Part shown: in pieces, positions 10,241 through 21,316 of the stretch | Numbering within the stretch: position 1 is the first letter of the stretch | Layout: each line of letters opens with the position of its first letter | Origin: Desulfurococcales archaeon | GTDB taxonomy: Archaea; Thermoproteota; Thermoprotei_A; Sulfolobales; Desulfurococcaceae | Assembly: GCA_021163115.1 (NCBI GenBank) | Contig: JAGGXK010000027.1 | Span: 1 to 40,687 of the forward strand | Length of the DNA stretch: 40,687 bases | Reading direction: 5' to 3' | The notes under the pieces: generated by a model | Database searches by the model: none | What the model saw: only the letters and a program-made list of their open reading frames with translations | What the model was told of the DNA's origin: nothing | Program-made: the position numbers and the translations under genes

Positions 10241-11155
10241 GTGGAACTAGCTGAAATAGGATGTATAATCCTTGAAATAGCCCCTGCATTTGCAGCCTAT
10301 TACCTAGCAGCAGTGGGGCATGGGTTTATAGAAAAGTCAGGTGTGCTAAACCTTGCCATAGACGGTGTATTTGTACTGGGTGTAGCTGTAGCATTTGCTG
10401 TAGGAGTATATACGATAAACCCATGGATTGCATTCTTTGTAACAATTCTCGTAGGAACAGGATTTGGCATACTATTATCATATCTTACAATAAAGTTCCC
10501 TATAAGCCATGGAGTAGCAGGGCTCTCTATAATGTTTCTAGGCTATGGATTAGCAACGCTTGTAGGTAAGCCGGCAAGAACCTGCCAAGGCCGTGTAGGT
10601 GCTATCAACTCCGGCTTCCCCCAAGATCCGTTATCAAAGACACTAATGTTTATACTACCGATATTGACAGGAATAGCCCTACTCTTCATTATAAATAAGA
10701 TAAAACTAGGAGCTACAATTAGAGCAGCTGGAGAAAATCCACACGCTGCATCAGCTCTAGGAGTAGATATACTAAGGACGAGACTTATTGCTGGGGCAAT
10801 AGGTTATGCATTAATAGGTGCTGGAGCAGCATTCTATACCTTAGCATGGCTTCCACTATGGTCAGAAGGACAGGGACTAGGGCATGGATGGATAGCATTT
10901 GCAATATCCTTATCAGCTGGAAGACATCCATTATTCACCATACTAACAGCAGGGATCTTTGTAGGCCTCGTTAAGTACCAGTTTACGCTACAGGCTTTCT
11001 ATAGCCTCAGCCCAGAGATCACAAAAATGATACCATTCATTGCAGCAATAACTGCAATGGTTATATTCAATATAACATCCCTTAGAAGAAAACTTGCACC
11101 ACCACAAAGCCTTGGAAAAATATACTTCAAAGAAGAAAAAGAACAGTCTAAATAA
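10241..11155 (+). CDS. nucleoside ABC transporter permease 2
   Basis: 304 aa intact ORF, GHGFIEKSGVLNLAIDGVFVLG, LGATIRAAGENPHAASALGVDILRTRLIAGAIGYALIGAGAAFYTL. Confidence 0.88.
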   Translation: MELAEIGCIILEIAPAFAAYYLAAVGHGFIEKSGVLNLAIDGVFVLGVAVAFAVGVYTINPWIAFFVTILVGTGFGILLSYLTIKFPISHGVAGLSIMFLGYGLATLVGKPARTCQGRVGAINSGFPQDPLSKTLMFILPILTGIALLFIINKIKLGATIRAAGENPHAASALGVDILRTRLIAGAIGYALIGAGAAFYTLAWLPLWSEGQGLGHGWIAFAISLSAGRHPLFTILTAGIFVGLVKYQFTLQAFYSLSPEITKMIPFIAAITAMVIFNITSLRRKLAPPQSLGKIYFKEEKEQSK

Positions 11156-11218
11156 GATAACTATGTTTTAATCAAAATACCTAATACCCCTCTATACAAC
11201 AACTTCTATAGATGAACA

Positions 11219-12109
11219 ATGAGGAAATACTACCTGGTATCGATACTACTTACTATAATGGGTTTGTTATTGTTATTGCTTTCTATAAACTATCTCATAT
11301 ACCATAGCTATATCCTAGAGGAGGAAACAGATCTAGAAAAAGCCGTTCCTCCACATAAACACATCCATGTATGTAGAGTATTAGACACAGGTTCATACAT
11401 TAATGTAACAGTTAAATCAACTAATAAAATAAACATCTACTTATTAAACTTTGAAAACTATAAATTATATAATAACAATAAATCTTTTACATCTGAATAT
11501 AGTGTACTACAGACCCAAGCAGTAAGCTTTCAATACAATATAACATTGTTTAATAACTATTGTATCATACTAGAAAATCCTCAAGCAACAAGTATAAACA
11601 TTAGCTATGAAATAGTATTTGCTAAGAGCGTTATAAAGGAGCGTGGATCATCTATAGTATCTGTTATAGGTATAGTGCTAGTCATTACTGGTATAATATA
11701 TGGGTTCAGAGGTTATGTAAGGGAGAAAAACAGGGAATTCCCTGATACTTTGAAAGAAGGCAATATAATATGTATGGCAAAGTCTTTAAACAAACATTCA
11801 TGCATTATAGAGTTTTCGGCCGCGAAGTATGACGTACTAGAGTTGCTTATTAAAATATTTACTAGACATGGATATAACATGAAGCATTCACTAGAAGGTA
11901 ATTACGCTCTTTTGGAGAGAAGAGGAAAAGTTTTTTCAAGGAATTTTTCTGAAAAACCGAGAACAGTATTAATATCGATAAAAGATCATGTTATAGAGCT
12001 AGATTACATAATAAATTCTATGTTAGCTTCCGGAACAATTAATTTACAGGGTGTTATGGATGAAGTAAAGACTATTACTATGGAATTAAAAACCCGGTAT
12101 AAATTATAG
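11219..12109 (+). CDS. hypothetical membrane protein
   Basis: 296 aa, N-terminal TM helix, Asn-rich exposed region, second TM (SIVSVIGIVLVITGIIYGF), C-terminal domain. Confidence 0.65.
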   Translation: MRKYYLVSILLTIMGLLLLLLSINYLIYHSYILEEETDLEKAVPPHKHIHVCRVLDTGSYINVTVKSTNKINIYLLNFENYKLYNNNKSFTSEYSVLQTQAVSFQYNITLFNNYCIILENPQATSINISYEIVFAKSVIKERGSSIVSVIGIVLVITGIIYGFRGYVREKNREFPDTLKEGNIICMAKSLNKHSCIIEFSAAKYDVLELLIKIFTRHGYNMKHSLEGNYALLERRGKVFSRNFSEKPRTVLISIKDHVIELDYIINSMLASGTINLQGVMDEVKTITMELKTRYKL

Positions 12110-12116
12110 GAAGCAT

Positions 12117-14330
12117 TTAGAAACCTATGAAGTCCTGAGGTTTTGGCGGCTCAGGCTTTAGACCCTTTCTTTCCCTAATCTTCCTTACCAGATCTAAGAG
12201 CATTGAATCCGGTACCGGAGCCCATCTGCTAAATTCCTGGCCCCAGAGAGCCTTACCTGCTGTCGCACTTCTAAGCGCCTCTGCTAGATCAAATGTTTCT
12301 GCAACAGGTATTTCAGCAATAATTCTTGCTAATGGTCCCTGCTGTAGTACTTGTAGAATCTTACCTCTTCTCTTACTTAATACACCTGTTACAGCACCCA
12401 TGTACTCCATTGGAACTCTTATATCTAGTTTCTGTATAGGCTCAAGGAGTGTTGGCCTAGATGTCAACATTCCAGCGAATATAGCGTTTCTTACAGCAGG
12501 ATATAGCTGTCCTGGCCCACGGTGAGCGGGATCTTCGTGAATTATTGCATCATGTAGTATAACTTTTACTCCTCTAACAGGCTCCATGGCAAGCGGCCCT
12601 TCTCTCATAGCTAGTCTGAAGCCCTGTATTATAGTGTCTCTTACTTCTCTTAGATGTTGAACACCCACAGTTAGGTCAACAAATACGTTAATGTTTTCAT
12701 CAATAGCCCATATCCTCTTTGCTTCATCATAGCTCCACCCAGCTTCGTCTCTAAGTATTTTAGCTCGCTCCTTAGCATCCATGTCCTCAGTAATAATGCC
12801 TTGGTGTATAAGCTCAATAGTCTTTTCATCAAGGGGTTCTACGTGTATGTATAGCTTGTTATGCTTGTTAGGTGATTTACCTTCGAATACCTGGCTCTTT
12901 GCTCTAATGCTTTCACGATACACTATTACTGGAGGTGATACATCCACTTCTAAGTTAAATCTCTCTTTAAGGAATGTAAGTGCTATCTCTATATGTAGAG
13001 TCCCCATACCGCTTAACAAGTACTCGCCTGTCTCTTCATTGATCTTTATCACAAGACTTGGATCCTCAATGCTTAGTTTATGGAGAGCATCTATGAGTTT
13101 CGGAAGATCTCTTGGATTCTTTGGTTCAATGGCAACTGTTACTACGGGTTCACTGATATACCTAAGTCTCTCAAAGGGTATCATTACATCCTTATATTTA
13201 ACTGATATAGCTGTTTCTCCGGCTCTAGCTTTATCAAGACCTAGTACTGCAGCGATGTTACCTGCTACTATAGCATCAGCTAGCTCCCTATAGGGTCCCA
13301 TATAGAGGCTTACCTGTAGAATCTTCTGCTTAGTCCTTGCGTTGACAAGCCATACTTCTTCTCCAGCCCTAATAGTTCCAGAGAATATTCTCCCTGTAGC
13401 TACAAGGCCTGCATGAGGGTCTACACGTATATCGTTTAAGAGCATAATTACTGGCCCATCAGGATCAGCGCTAAGAAGAGCCTTACCTATCTCACTATTA
13501 AGATCCCCTCTCCATATTTTTGGTATTCTATATTTTTGCGCCTCCACAGGATTTGGTATAAACTTTACAACCATATCAAGTATCGCTTCATGTAGAGGAG
13601 CAAGTTTCTGAAGCTCAGCTTTAGCCTCCTCTCTACCCTTAGCATAGAGAGCGACAATATCACTAAATTTTATGCCACGCTGACGAGCCATTGGAACAGT
13701 GAAGCCCCACCTGTCCTTAGCACTTCCAAAAGCTACATGACCTTTAGCAGGATCCAAGATCCATTTACTCTTAAATTCTTTATCAGCATACATTTGTATT
13801 AGAGAGTTAACTTCCTTTATTATCTGGACAAACCTCTGCTGGATTTCTGTAGGACTAAGCTTTAGCTCCTTGATAAGTCTGTCAACTTTATTTATAAAGA
13901 GCAGGGGGCGGACACGCTCTTCTAGTGCTAGTCTTAGATACATCTCTGTCTGCGTCATGACACCTTCTACTGCATCAACAACAAGAATAGCACCATCAAG
14001 TACACGTAAACTACGTGTAACCCTTGAACTAAAATCAACGTGTCCAGGAGTATCTATTAAGTTAATTACATAAGGCTTACCCTTGTACTCGTGATATAGG
14101 CTTATGTTCGCTGACTTAACAGTTATACCTCTTCTTTGTTCTACATCAAGATAGTCAAGTGCTAGAGCTTCCCCTGCAACCTTCTCTGAAATAATTCCCG
14201 CGGCTGCTAATAGTGAGTCTGAGAGAGTGGTTTTACCATGATCTACGTGAGCTGTTATACCTATATTTCTAACTTGTTCAAGGTTCTTCATTATCCTAAG
14301 GATATCAGCAACTTGCTTATACCTAACCAT
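12117..14330 (-). CDS. fusA: elongation factor 2 (aEF-2)
   Basis: [39 protein letters not shown]-terminal [16 protein letters not shown]. Confidence 0.97.
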   Translation of the reverse strand: MVRYKQVADILRIMKNLEQVRNIGITAHVDHGKTTLSDSLLAAAGIISEKVAGEALALDYLDVEQRRGITVKSANISLYHEYKGKPYVINLIDTPGHVDFSSRVTRSLRVLDGAILVVDAVEGVMTQTEMYLRLALEERVRPLLFINKVDRLIKELKLSPTEIQQRFVQIIKEVNSLIQMYADKEFKSKWILDPAKGHVAFGSAKDRWGFTVPMARQRGIKFSDIVALYAKGREEAKAELQKLAPLHEAILDMVVKFIPNPVEAQKYRIPKIWRGDLNSEIGKALLSADPDGPVIMLLNDIRVDPHAGLVATGRIFSGTIRAGEEVWLVNARTKQKILQVSLYMGPYRELADAIVAGNIAAVLGLDKARAGETAISVKYKDVMIPFERLRYISEPVVTVAIEPKNPRDLPKLIDALHKLSIEDPSLVIKINEETGEYLLSGMGTLHIEIALTFLKERFNLEVDVSPPVIVYRESIRAKSQVFEGKSPNKHNKLYIHVEPLDEKTIELIHQGIITEDMDAKERAKILRDEAGWSYDEAKRIWAIDENINVFVDLTVGVQHLREVRDTIIQGFRLAMREGPLAMEPVRGVKVILHDAIIHEDPAHRGPGQLYPAVRNAIFAGMLTSRPTLLEPIQKLDIRVPMEYMGAVTGVLSKRRGKILQVLQQGPLARIIAEIPVAETFDLAEALRSATAGKALWGQEFSRWAPVPDSMLLDLVRKIRERKGLKPEPPKPQDFIGF

Positions 14331-14510
14331 ACTAAATCAACCCCTATATTGTCTAGCCCCCTTTATCCTGTACCTAAACCGTTTTTTACGTATATAGGTG
14401 TTTTAATATATAGTGGTTGAGACACATAGATATTCTCTGCCTAGCAATAAAATTTAGATCAAATATATTTCTATTCTTTCACAATCATAAGCATTTAACT
14501 TGTATAACTA

Positions 14511-15560
14511 TTAACGAACAACCTTATTCTTAGATAACATGTCTAAAGCTTTTTGTATACGATCTTCTACTAGTTTAACCGTATAGTTTATTGCATCAAA
14601 TAACCTCCCCTTGCCTATGGCAGCAGCTGCCGCTTCATGTCCTCCGCCACTACCCTTTAAGTAAGCTCCGACGAGAGGCATGACATCTTTCCCAAGATCT
14701 ATACCAAGCTTCTTTAAAGTGCTGGCTCTTCCGCGGACAATAATTCTTGTCTCATCATTGCTTGAACCAACAATGGCTATATCCGCTCCTAAGTCTAATA
14801 GAGACCTGGCTACACTACCTTCAAAAGCACTTACATGGGTATAAGCTATAATATATTCGTTAATACGCTTAAAACGTAATCTTTGAGTAGCCTTTAATCT
14901 AGCAATTTTCTCGGATAAATCCATTTCAACACGTAATAACTCTATAGCACGTCTATAGTCAACACCAGGAATAGCAAGTAACTCATTCACAGTAAGCATT
15001 GTATCCTTATTAGCTATTAAAAACCTTCTAGTATCGTAAATAATTCCCATAAGTAACATCATTGCCTCTATGGAGTCTGGTTTATGGATCTTGCCTAGAA
15101 GCTTGTAAACTAGTTCCGAGACCGAGCAATAACCAGGTTTAATGATAGAGGCATCAGCATATTCTACCAAGTTACCTCCTGAATGATGGTCTATAACAAT
15201 TAATGTATCTGCTGCAAGAATAATATCCTTTAAACCACCTAGCTGTTCAATACTACTTGTATCTACAACTATAACTGTCTTTTTATAATATTTAAGACAC
15301 GATTTTAGAAGAGTTTCAGGGACAAAAATTCTATCCTGTATATTAAAATAATGTGCGATCTTTTTAGCAACCTCGTTAAGTCCCTCAGGTAATATTATGT
15401 AGGTATCTTTATGCAACATGTTTTTAACAAAATTATAGATATAAAAAGACGAGGCAAGAGCATCTGGATCGGAGTTCTTATGACTGGTTACTATAGTTAT
15501 ATCATTGTTTCTAACCATGGTTATTAGTCTTCCTATAGCGTTGAATATATTGTTCAACAT
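14511..15560 (-). CDS. DHH/DHHA1 family phosphoesterase; start may be internal at 15518
   Basis: TSHKNSDPDALASS, VVDTSS, IVIDHHSGG, GSGGGHEAAAAA motifs. Confidence 0.9.
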   Translation of the reverse strand: MLNNIFNAIGRLITMVRNNDITIVTSHKNSDPDALASSFYIYNFVKNMLHKDTYIILPEGLNEVAKKIAHYFNIQDRIFVPETLLKSCLKYYKKTVIVVDTSSIEQLGGLKDIILAADTLIVIDHHSGGNLVEYADASIIKPGYCSVSELVYKLLGKIHKPDSIEAMMLLMGIIYDTRRFLIANKDTMLTVNELLAIPGVDYRRAIELLRVEMDLSEKIARLKATQRLRFKRINEYIIAYTHVSAFEGSVARSLLDLGADIAIVGSSNDETRIIVRGRASTLKKLGIDLGKDVMPLVGAYLKGSGGGHEAAAAAIGKGRLFDAINYTVKLVEDRIQKALDMLSKNKVVR

Positions 15561-15846
15561 ATCTACTCGCCTCTCTTATCGCAGATCTAACTATACTATC
15601 ATAATCTATTACATCACCAAGATACCCCAATATACCAAGGTCTATAAATACCACTAGGCAATCCTCTTTTTTCTCAACAGACACTATTATATCTGCATCA
15701 TAGCTCTTCTCGACAGGCAGAGCTTCTTGAAGAAAAGTACGTATTTTATTTTCCACCTGCAATGCAAATTCTTCAATATCTTCAATACTTATTTTATCAA
15801 GTGCTAATCCTATTGATACAATTTTCTTAGGCAACTTTAATCCCAT
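15511..15846 (-). CDS. DUF3194-like conserved archaeal protein
   Basis: 111 aa; position next to prefoldin beta and sequence resemblance. Confidence 0.65.
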   Translation of the reverse strand: MGLKLPKKIVSIGLALDKISIEDIEEFALQVENKIRTFLQEALPVEKSYDADIIVSVEKKEDCLVVFIDLGILGYLGDVIDYDSIVRSAIREASRYVEQYIQRYRKTNNHG

Positions 15847-16192
15847 ATTTAGCTAAGAGATCCCTAAGTTTCTTCTCGCTATCACTTACTTGCTTCCTTA
15901 AAATCTCTACTTGGTTTTTATATTTCTGTTGTTTTACTTGAAGAAGCTCCTTCCTCTCCTCAAGCTCGTTTATTACATCATTCTTACTCTTCTTGACAAG
16001 AATGTGACCTATTGATTTATAAAGCTCTACATCATCAGGCATGTCCTTGATGTTAGATAATATATTGTCTATCTCGATTAATTCACTTTCAGTAAGTCTT
16101 AATTCTGCCTCTATTTTTGCCAGCATATTTCTTAGATTTTCATACTCGATTATGGCTTGTTGTACTTCAGGTGGTAATTTTTGTTCAGTCAT
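15827..16192 (-). CDS. pfdB: prefoldin beta subunit
   Basis: LPPEVQQAIIEYENLRNMLAKIEAEL...coiled coil...VLVKKSKNDVINELEERKELL. Confidence 0.92.
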   Translation of the reverse strand: MTEQKLPPEVQQAIIEYENLRNMLAKIEAELRLTESELIEIDNILSNIKDMPDDVELYKSIGHILVKKSKNDVINELEERKELLQVKQQKYKNQVEILRKQVSDSEKKLRDLLAKYGIKVA

Positions 16193-16433
16193 TTTCTATT
16201 TCCTCGTAGGCATTAATTATTGTTGATATTAAACCGAGATAGCTATTTGTTACAGCTCTTAAAAGATTTACTCTTGAACATAATATCTTAATTAGCAATA
16301 AACTATTATTGAGAGAGAGTTCAGCCGAGCATTCTGTAGATGGAAGATTTAAGGTTTCAGGATACAATGCCTTATATATGCTCTCCAGTATTTTTCTAGA
16401 AGTCTCTATCTTTATTTTAAGAACTACTTTCAT
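16185..16433 (-). CDS. pcc1: KEOPS complex subunit Pcc1
   Basis: KIKIETSRKILESIYKALYPET...RVNLLRAVTNSYLGLISTI Pcc1-family pattern. Confidence 0.8.
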   Translation of the reverse strand: MKVVLKIKIETSRKILESIYKALYPETLNLPSTECSAELSLNNSLLLIKILCSRVNLLRAVTNSYLGLISTIINAYEEIEND

Positions 16434-16986
16434 TTGCTATAACTCTCCTAACTTTTATTATTGGGCCGCATGCCTTACCAGTTCTTGTCCTAAAACTTAT
16501 TTTTACTATTCCATCATTTTCTTTTAAAACAATTTCTAGATCAGGGTTATTTGATAATATAGGATAAAAGATTGTAAGAAATATATCTGCTATTCTATAA
16601 CATAGATCACTTATACAAGCCATAGAATCTATTGACATACTATCAACATTTATGGGGCGGTGGTATATTCCAAGCTCTCTTGAAAGACTTAAACCAGCAA
16701 AAACCAGCATCACCCATGGTTTTACATTCTTTTGATAAGTCAATAGAGAGGTGTTATATATTTTTAGTATACTTGGATTACCCTTCCTTTCCCCAACAAT
16801 GCCTATATATTTTACTCCATACTTCCTGGCAATAAGTGCTAACTCTAACAGAGTTTTCTTACCTCTATGAATCATTAGTATACAGGGTAGTGTTGTTGCT
16901 AAGTCCTTAAGAAAAGATCTTGTTCTATAGCTTGGCTCCCTAGAAGTTGTTAAGAGGAATATTTTCCTCAAAAATCCCTCATCCAT
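16417..16986 (-). CDS. Brix-domain (Imp4-like) ribosome biogenesis protein
   Basis: FLLTTSREPSYRTRSFLKDLATTLPCILMIHRGKKTLLEL Brix-type sequence; upstream L37Ae context. Confidence 0.85.
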   Translation of the reverse strand: MDEGFLRKIFLLTTSREPSYRTRSFLKDLATTLPCILMIHRGKKTLLELALIARKYGVKYIGIVGERKGNPSILKIYNTSLLTYQKNVKPWVMLVFAGLSLSRELGIYHRPINVDSMSIDSMACISDLCYRIADIFLTIFYPILSNNPDLEIVLKENDGIVKISFRTRTGKACGPIIKVRRVIANESSS

Positions 16987-16991
16987 TAAAA

Positions 16992-17258
16992 CTATGTTTC
17001 ACGAATAATATATTTAGGAAAGTATTTGCTTAGCTCCGTCCTAGGGACATAAGCTCCTCCAGCCCATTTAGCTCCACATTTCTTGCAAGCCCATATACCT
17101 GTGCTTATTCTGTATACTGATCCCTTCGTTGCACAGAATGGGCATACGTGTGGAGCATATCTTTTTCTAAGTATGTCTCTAACCTTCTTTCTTAGCATCG
17201 ATCCATATCTTGCTCCATAACGTCCTGCAATACCTACTACTCTCGCTCTTTTACCCAT
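16992..17258 (-). CDS. rpl37ae: 50S ribosomal protein L37Ae
   Basis: GRYGARYGSMLRKKVRDI...CPFCATKGSVYRISTGIWACKKCGAKWAGGAY. Confidence 0.96.
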   Translation of the reverse strand: MGKRARVVGIAGRYGARYGSMLRKKVRDILRKRYAPHVCPFCATKGSVYRISTGIWACKKCGAKWAGGAYVPRTELSKYFPKYIIRET

Positions 17259-17273
17259 TACAATATCCCCTCT

Positions 17274-18131
17274 CTAGACTATTGATTTACTAGCTTCTTC
17301 TGGATTTTTTAATACTTTCTCTAAAAGACTATGTAGTTCCTTTGCCTTCTTCAAAGCCAATTCAATAACATAGTCTACTTCATCCTCTGTAAACCCTTCC
17401 ATACCCATTTTTTGTAATCCGACAATTCTTCCTAAACTGTCAACAGCTACTGTTATCTTAGCATCAAGAACAGATTCTTCTTCTAGACTAGGATCTACTA
17501 TGAAGTATTTATCAACTTTCCCTATAGTTACTGTTACAACATTTAAGTTTAATGGTAGCTTTTGCCCCCTAGAATCCTTATCTATTACAACCTTATCTCC
17601 TTCTATACTGACTATCTTCGGCATCTTTGTAACATTCAATGCAAGCATTGATGCCAGCATACTAGCATCAATAATGTTTCCATCATGATCAAGCAGATAA
17701 ATGTCATTAAATACAATCCATACTTTTTGACCTGGGATAATAGCTAGGTCTTCAAGACGTATAGCCCGAGGCTCTCTTAGACTCCTATCAATAACTCTAG
17801 CTGTTTCAATAGCATTTTCATCAGGTGGCCCTGGTTCAAAAGTAGGTGATGCCAGAGGAACAAATTCTGCATGAACTTGTAGTACACCTTCATTAGGTCT
17901 ATCAGAATATGGTATGCCCACTTCAAGTTTCACACCAACCATAGCCATAGTATCCCCTATTTTTACTGCTGCAGAACCCTCTGCCTTCTGAATAGGGTTT
18001 AATTGTATAGTAATTGGCCTATACTCATCTAGCCTTCTTCCATCAATTCTTTTTCCAGTTTTTATCAGTGAAACTATTTTCTCCTTCTTTAATCTAGGTA
18101 TTATGGGTGTTTGTACAGGTGTGAGACTCAT
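17274..18131 (-). CDS. rrp42: exosome complex subunit Rrp42
   Basis: RIDGRRLDEYRPI, RNase PH-fold, directly downstream of Rrp41. Confidence 0.95.
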   Translation of the reverse strand: MSLTPVQTPIIPRLKKEKIVSLIKTGKRIDGRRLDEYRPITIQLNPIQKAEGSAAVKIGDTMAMVGVKLEVGIPYSDRPNEGVLQVHAEFVPLASPTFEPGPPDENAIETARVIDRSLREPRAIRLEDLAIIPGQKVWIVFNDIYLLDHDGNIIDASMLASMLALNVTKMPKIVSIEGDKVVIDKDSRGQKLPLNLNVVTVTIGKVDKYFIVDPSLEEESVLDAKITVAVDSLGRIVGLQKMGMEGFTEDEVDYVIELALKKAKELHSLLEKVLKNPEEASKSIV

Positions 18132-18147
18132 TATAGATCACTCCTCC

Positions 18148-18873
18148 TCATTCTTCTGGATAGGATAGATACTTCTTTGTTAGTGCTTCCTTCTGAAGCC
18201 TATAGATTTCATTAATACCCTTCTTAGCTAGTTCCAGTGCTTTCTTAAACTCTTCTGGAGTTAGAACACCATTAAGCTGTAGGAGAACTATTTTTCCCAG
18301 GGAAGGCATCATAGCAACAGGCATGTCAGCTTCTCCATATTCATCTTCCAATTCATCAATATCTAGTACTAAAACACCATTAACTTTACCTACAGCTACA
18401 GCTGCCACCAAATCCCTCATCGGGATCCCTGCATCAGCCAGCGCTAGAGAAGCCGCTGTTAATCCTGTTGTACGTGTTCCTCCATCTGCCTGAAGAACCT
18501 CAATAAATACATCAATTGTTGTCCTAGGATATAGATCAGTAAAGACTGTTGCTTCCAAGGCTTCTCTAATAACTTTCGATAACTCTACCTCACGCCTACT
18601 AGGAGCCGGGCTTTTCCTCTCACTAGTAGAGAAGGGGGCCATGTGATATCTACACCTAATCAATGCTCTATCAGGTAGTGTCATATGTTTTGGATGAATC
18701 TCTCTAGGACCATAAACTGCTGCAATAACCTTTGTTCTACCAAATTCTACAAGTGCTGAACCGTCAGCATTCTTTAATACTCCAACTTCCATTCTAATAG
18801 GTCTTAGTTCCTCAGACTTCCTACCATCATGTCTTGTTCCGTCTTCTTTTATAAGGACTGGTTTCTCAATCAT
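18148..18873 (-). CDS. rrp41: exosome complex subunit Rrp41
   Basis: [45 protein letters not shown]...[16 protein letters not shown]. Confidence 0.96.
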   Translation of the reverse strand: MIEKPVLIKEDGTRHDGRKSEELRPIRMEVGVLKNADGSALVEFGRTKVIAAVYGPREIHPKHMTLPDRALIRCRYHMAPFSTSERKSPAPSRREVELSKVIREALEATVFTDLYPRTTIDVFIEVLQADGGTRTTGLTAASLALADAGIPMRDLVAAVAVGKVNGVLVLDIDELEDEYGEADMPVAMMPSLGKIVLLQLNGVLTPEEFKKALELAKKGINEIYRLQKEALTKKYLSYPEE

Positions 18874-19568
18874 TTTTCTTCACTCCTCAGCTCCTCATCT
18901 ATGAACCTCTTTATTCTCTCAGTTAAACCAGGTATATGTGCTTCGGCTTCAATCTTTTTAATGGCTCTAACTAGTACATTTTCAACTTTCTTGCTAGGGC
19001 ATCTTATCCATATTCTACCATTCTGTCCAACTATTATATTGCATCCCGTAAGTTCTATCAGTGTTGTTATCATGCTCTTCTTCTTACCAATAACTTTAGG
19101 GACTCGGCTCGGCTTTATATCCACTATGATTCCCTCAGTTATTTTTCCAAGGCCTTTCCCTTTAATAGTTAAAATAGGGCCTCTGGATCGGTCAAAAATT
19201 ATTATTTTTGCAACAATATAGTCTCCTATATCAAGATAGTTTCTAAGATCATCCGTAATAGGGTTAAATGATTCAAGAGCTTCACTAGCATTTAAAACAG
19301 CTTTATAAGGTCCCCTTATATCTACAACCCAGTTTGTTATCCCTACATTAATGATCATTCCTATAACTATATCTCCTTCCTTTGGAAAATAAGTTCCCTC
19401 AAGGGGTATAACAGCTACACGATTATCATCAACACTTGCTAATCCAAGTATGAGCGAGTATACTTTATCTCCGACCCTATATGTATAGTCGCCTACTTCT
19501 ACATCTCCTTCTGCGAGCAGATCCCCCGGCCTAACTAATTGTCTATTAGCTACATAGATCTTGCCCAT
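18870..19568 (-). CDS. rrp4: exosome complex RNA-binding subunit Rrp4
   Basis: [29 protein letters not shown] region [11 protein letters not shown]. Confidence 0.95.
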   Translation of the reverse strand: MGKIYVANRQLVRPGDLLAEGDVEVGDYTYRVGDKVYSLILGLASVDDNRVAVIPLEGTYFPKEGDIVIGMIINVGITNWVVDIRGPYKAVLNASEALESFNPITDDLRNYLDIGDYIVAKIIIFDRSRGPILTIKGKGLGKITEGIIVDIKPSRVPKVIGKKKSMITTLIELTGCNIIVGQNGRIWIRCPSKKVENVLVRAIKKIEAEAHIPGLTERIKRFIDEELRSEEK

Positions 19569-19571
19569 AGC

Positions 19572-20267
19572 TTATCCCACATGAAGTATTTTTATACTTG
19601 CTTGACCTCGTGTTAGCTTGTTTATTTTATTAATTATCTCATCTTGTAGGCCAGCCGGTATCTCTATCTCCGCTAATAAGCTTCCATCACTTAACCACGC
19701 AGTTTTCTTTAACTCACCTAATCCAGTAAGCTGTTTATATATTCTCCCAGAATAACTTGGAGGAACCCTTACTGCTATATAGGCTTTAGCGATCTTTATT
19801 GGTATAATTCTAGCTATTTTTGATATTATCTCGTTAGCTTGTGATTCAACGCTCTTAAAGGGGTCTATTGAAACTCTTGCCTGCTCCATAGCAAGCTCTA
19901 TCCGCTTAGGTGGTATGGGGAGCTTCGTCTTAGGATCGATAGCGTTACGAGCTATAAAATTAATGATTTGCCTCCTCTTGGATTCTAAAAGCTGTCTTCT
20001 CTGTTCTGTCGTTAACTGGATCTCTCCATGTTTCACAATCTCTTTAGCAACAATCTTGATCTCTGTTGTACCAAAGACTTGTTTAATACTCTCAGGTGAG
20101 GCCTTTAATCCCTTCCTAGCATCCTTATATACAATATCTCCTACAAGCATTTCATTAACGTCTACTTCCTTTCCTTCTTTAAGCTTAAACGCGAGATCGG
20201 GGTTGACAAGTATCTCAAACCTATGCCCCTTAGCTTCATAACGTGCAATAACATATTTTGTTGACAA
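19572..20267 (-). CDS. SBDS-family ribosome maturation protein
   Basis: [26 protein letters not shown]...[12 protein letters not shown]. Confidence 0.95.
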   Translation of the reverse strand: MSTKYVIARYEAKGHRFEILVNPDLAFKLKEGKEVDVNEMLVGDIVYKDARKGLKASPESIKQVFGTTEIKIVAKEIVKHGEIQLTTEQRRQLLESKRRQIINFIARNAIDPKTKLPIPPKRIELAMEQARVSIDPFKSVESQANEIISKIARIIPIKIAKAYIAVRVPPSYSGRIYKQLTGLGELKKTAWLSDGSLLAEIEIPAGLQDEIINKINKLTRGQASIKILHVG

Positions 20268-20451
20268 CTATCCCTCCCTCTACACACTTTACTAATAGCC
20301 ACTATTTCTAGTTAGCAATAATATTTTTATATGGACAAACAATTATGAGTGAAGATTCTTCTCCTATAATCTAATATCAAAGAATAAAGATTTTGTAGTA
20401 GTTCTAGATTCTATTTTGATACATTACTTCGATCTAAATAAATCAACTAAT

Positions 20452-21165
20452 TTATTGAAGAAGCTCTGCGATCTCTTGGAGTGTTAGTATCTTAAATTTC
20501 TTTTCTTCAACATCTACATAACCTATTTCTAGGTTTGATGCCTCCATCTTTCCTTCTAAAGCCTTAGAGAGAGCTTCAATCCCTAGCTTTAGGGTCTCCT
20601 TCATTGTTAAGTCATATTTATAGTTCCTTTCAAGAAACTCTGTAACAGCTTGGCTCTTCTCACCTAATGCAGCAGCATAATAGCTCATATATCTACCACT
20701 AGGCTCAGTCATGTATAATTGAGGGCCTTTGAAATCAACACCTACTAGAATCATTGCAACACCAAAAGGTCTTACGCCTGCATGTTGTGTATATGCCTGT
20801 TTTACATCACATATTTGTTTTGCAAGATACTCTACTGTTATCGGTTCATCGTATAGGAATCTGTGTCGTATTGCAGCTAGCCTTGCATAATCTATTAATA
20901 CTCTACCATCGCTAGCTATTCCTGCAAAACTTACACCTATATGCTCATCTATTATAAAGATCTTTTGAATAGCATTATGATCTATTAATGGTGATATCCT
21001 TCGTTTCTCGACAACAACTGCAGCACCAGATCTACTCTTAATACCTATAGTTGTCCAACCCCTTCTAACAGCCTCAAAAGCATACTCTACTTGATATATT
21101 CGTCCATCGGGTGAGAATATAGTAATTGCCCTATCATAGCCCATGGCAGGAGGTCCAAAACTCAT
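20452..21165 (-). CDS. psmA: proteasome alpha subunit
   Basis: GYDRAITIFSPDGRIYQVEYAFEAVRRGWTTIGIK. Confidence 0.97.
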   Translation of the reverse strand: MSFGPPAMGYDRAITIFSPDGRIYQVEYAFEAVRRGWTTIGIKSRSGAAVVVEKRRISPLIDHNAIQKIFIIDEHIGVSFAGIASDGRVLIDYARLAAIRHRFLYDEPITVEYLAKQICDVKQAYTQHAGVRPFGVAMILVGVDFKGPQLYMTEPSGRYMSYYAAALGEKSQAVTEFLERNYKYDLTMKETLKLGIEALSKALEGKMEASNLEIGYVDVEEKKFKILTLQEIAELLQ

Positions 21166-21242
21166 TATAAATCATCTCCAAGCATACACAAATATCTATC
21201 AAATCCCTAAATACGCATATAGGGTATTATAAGTTTACCATA

Positions 21243-21310
21243 AAAGCCGATGAAGAAGAGTCCGACCCCTGAGCCATTGGGCAATGAAGATCTTTCTTAA
21301 AAACTGAGGT
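21243..21310 (+). ncRNA. candidate C/D box sRNA
   Basis: C-like box CCGATGA (21247-21253), D' CTGA (21269-21272), C'-like GCAATGA (21281-21287), D CTGA (21304-21307); intergenic between psmA and tRNA-Leu. Confidence 0.35.
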
Positions 21311-21316
21311 GTATTA

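Noticed and set aside
12781-13293. 170-aa antisense ORF within aEF-2
   Set aside because: Shadow ORF opposite conserved EF-2 sequence.
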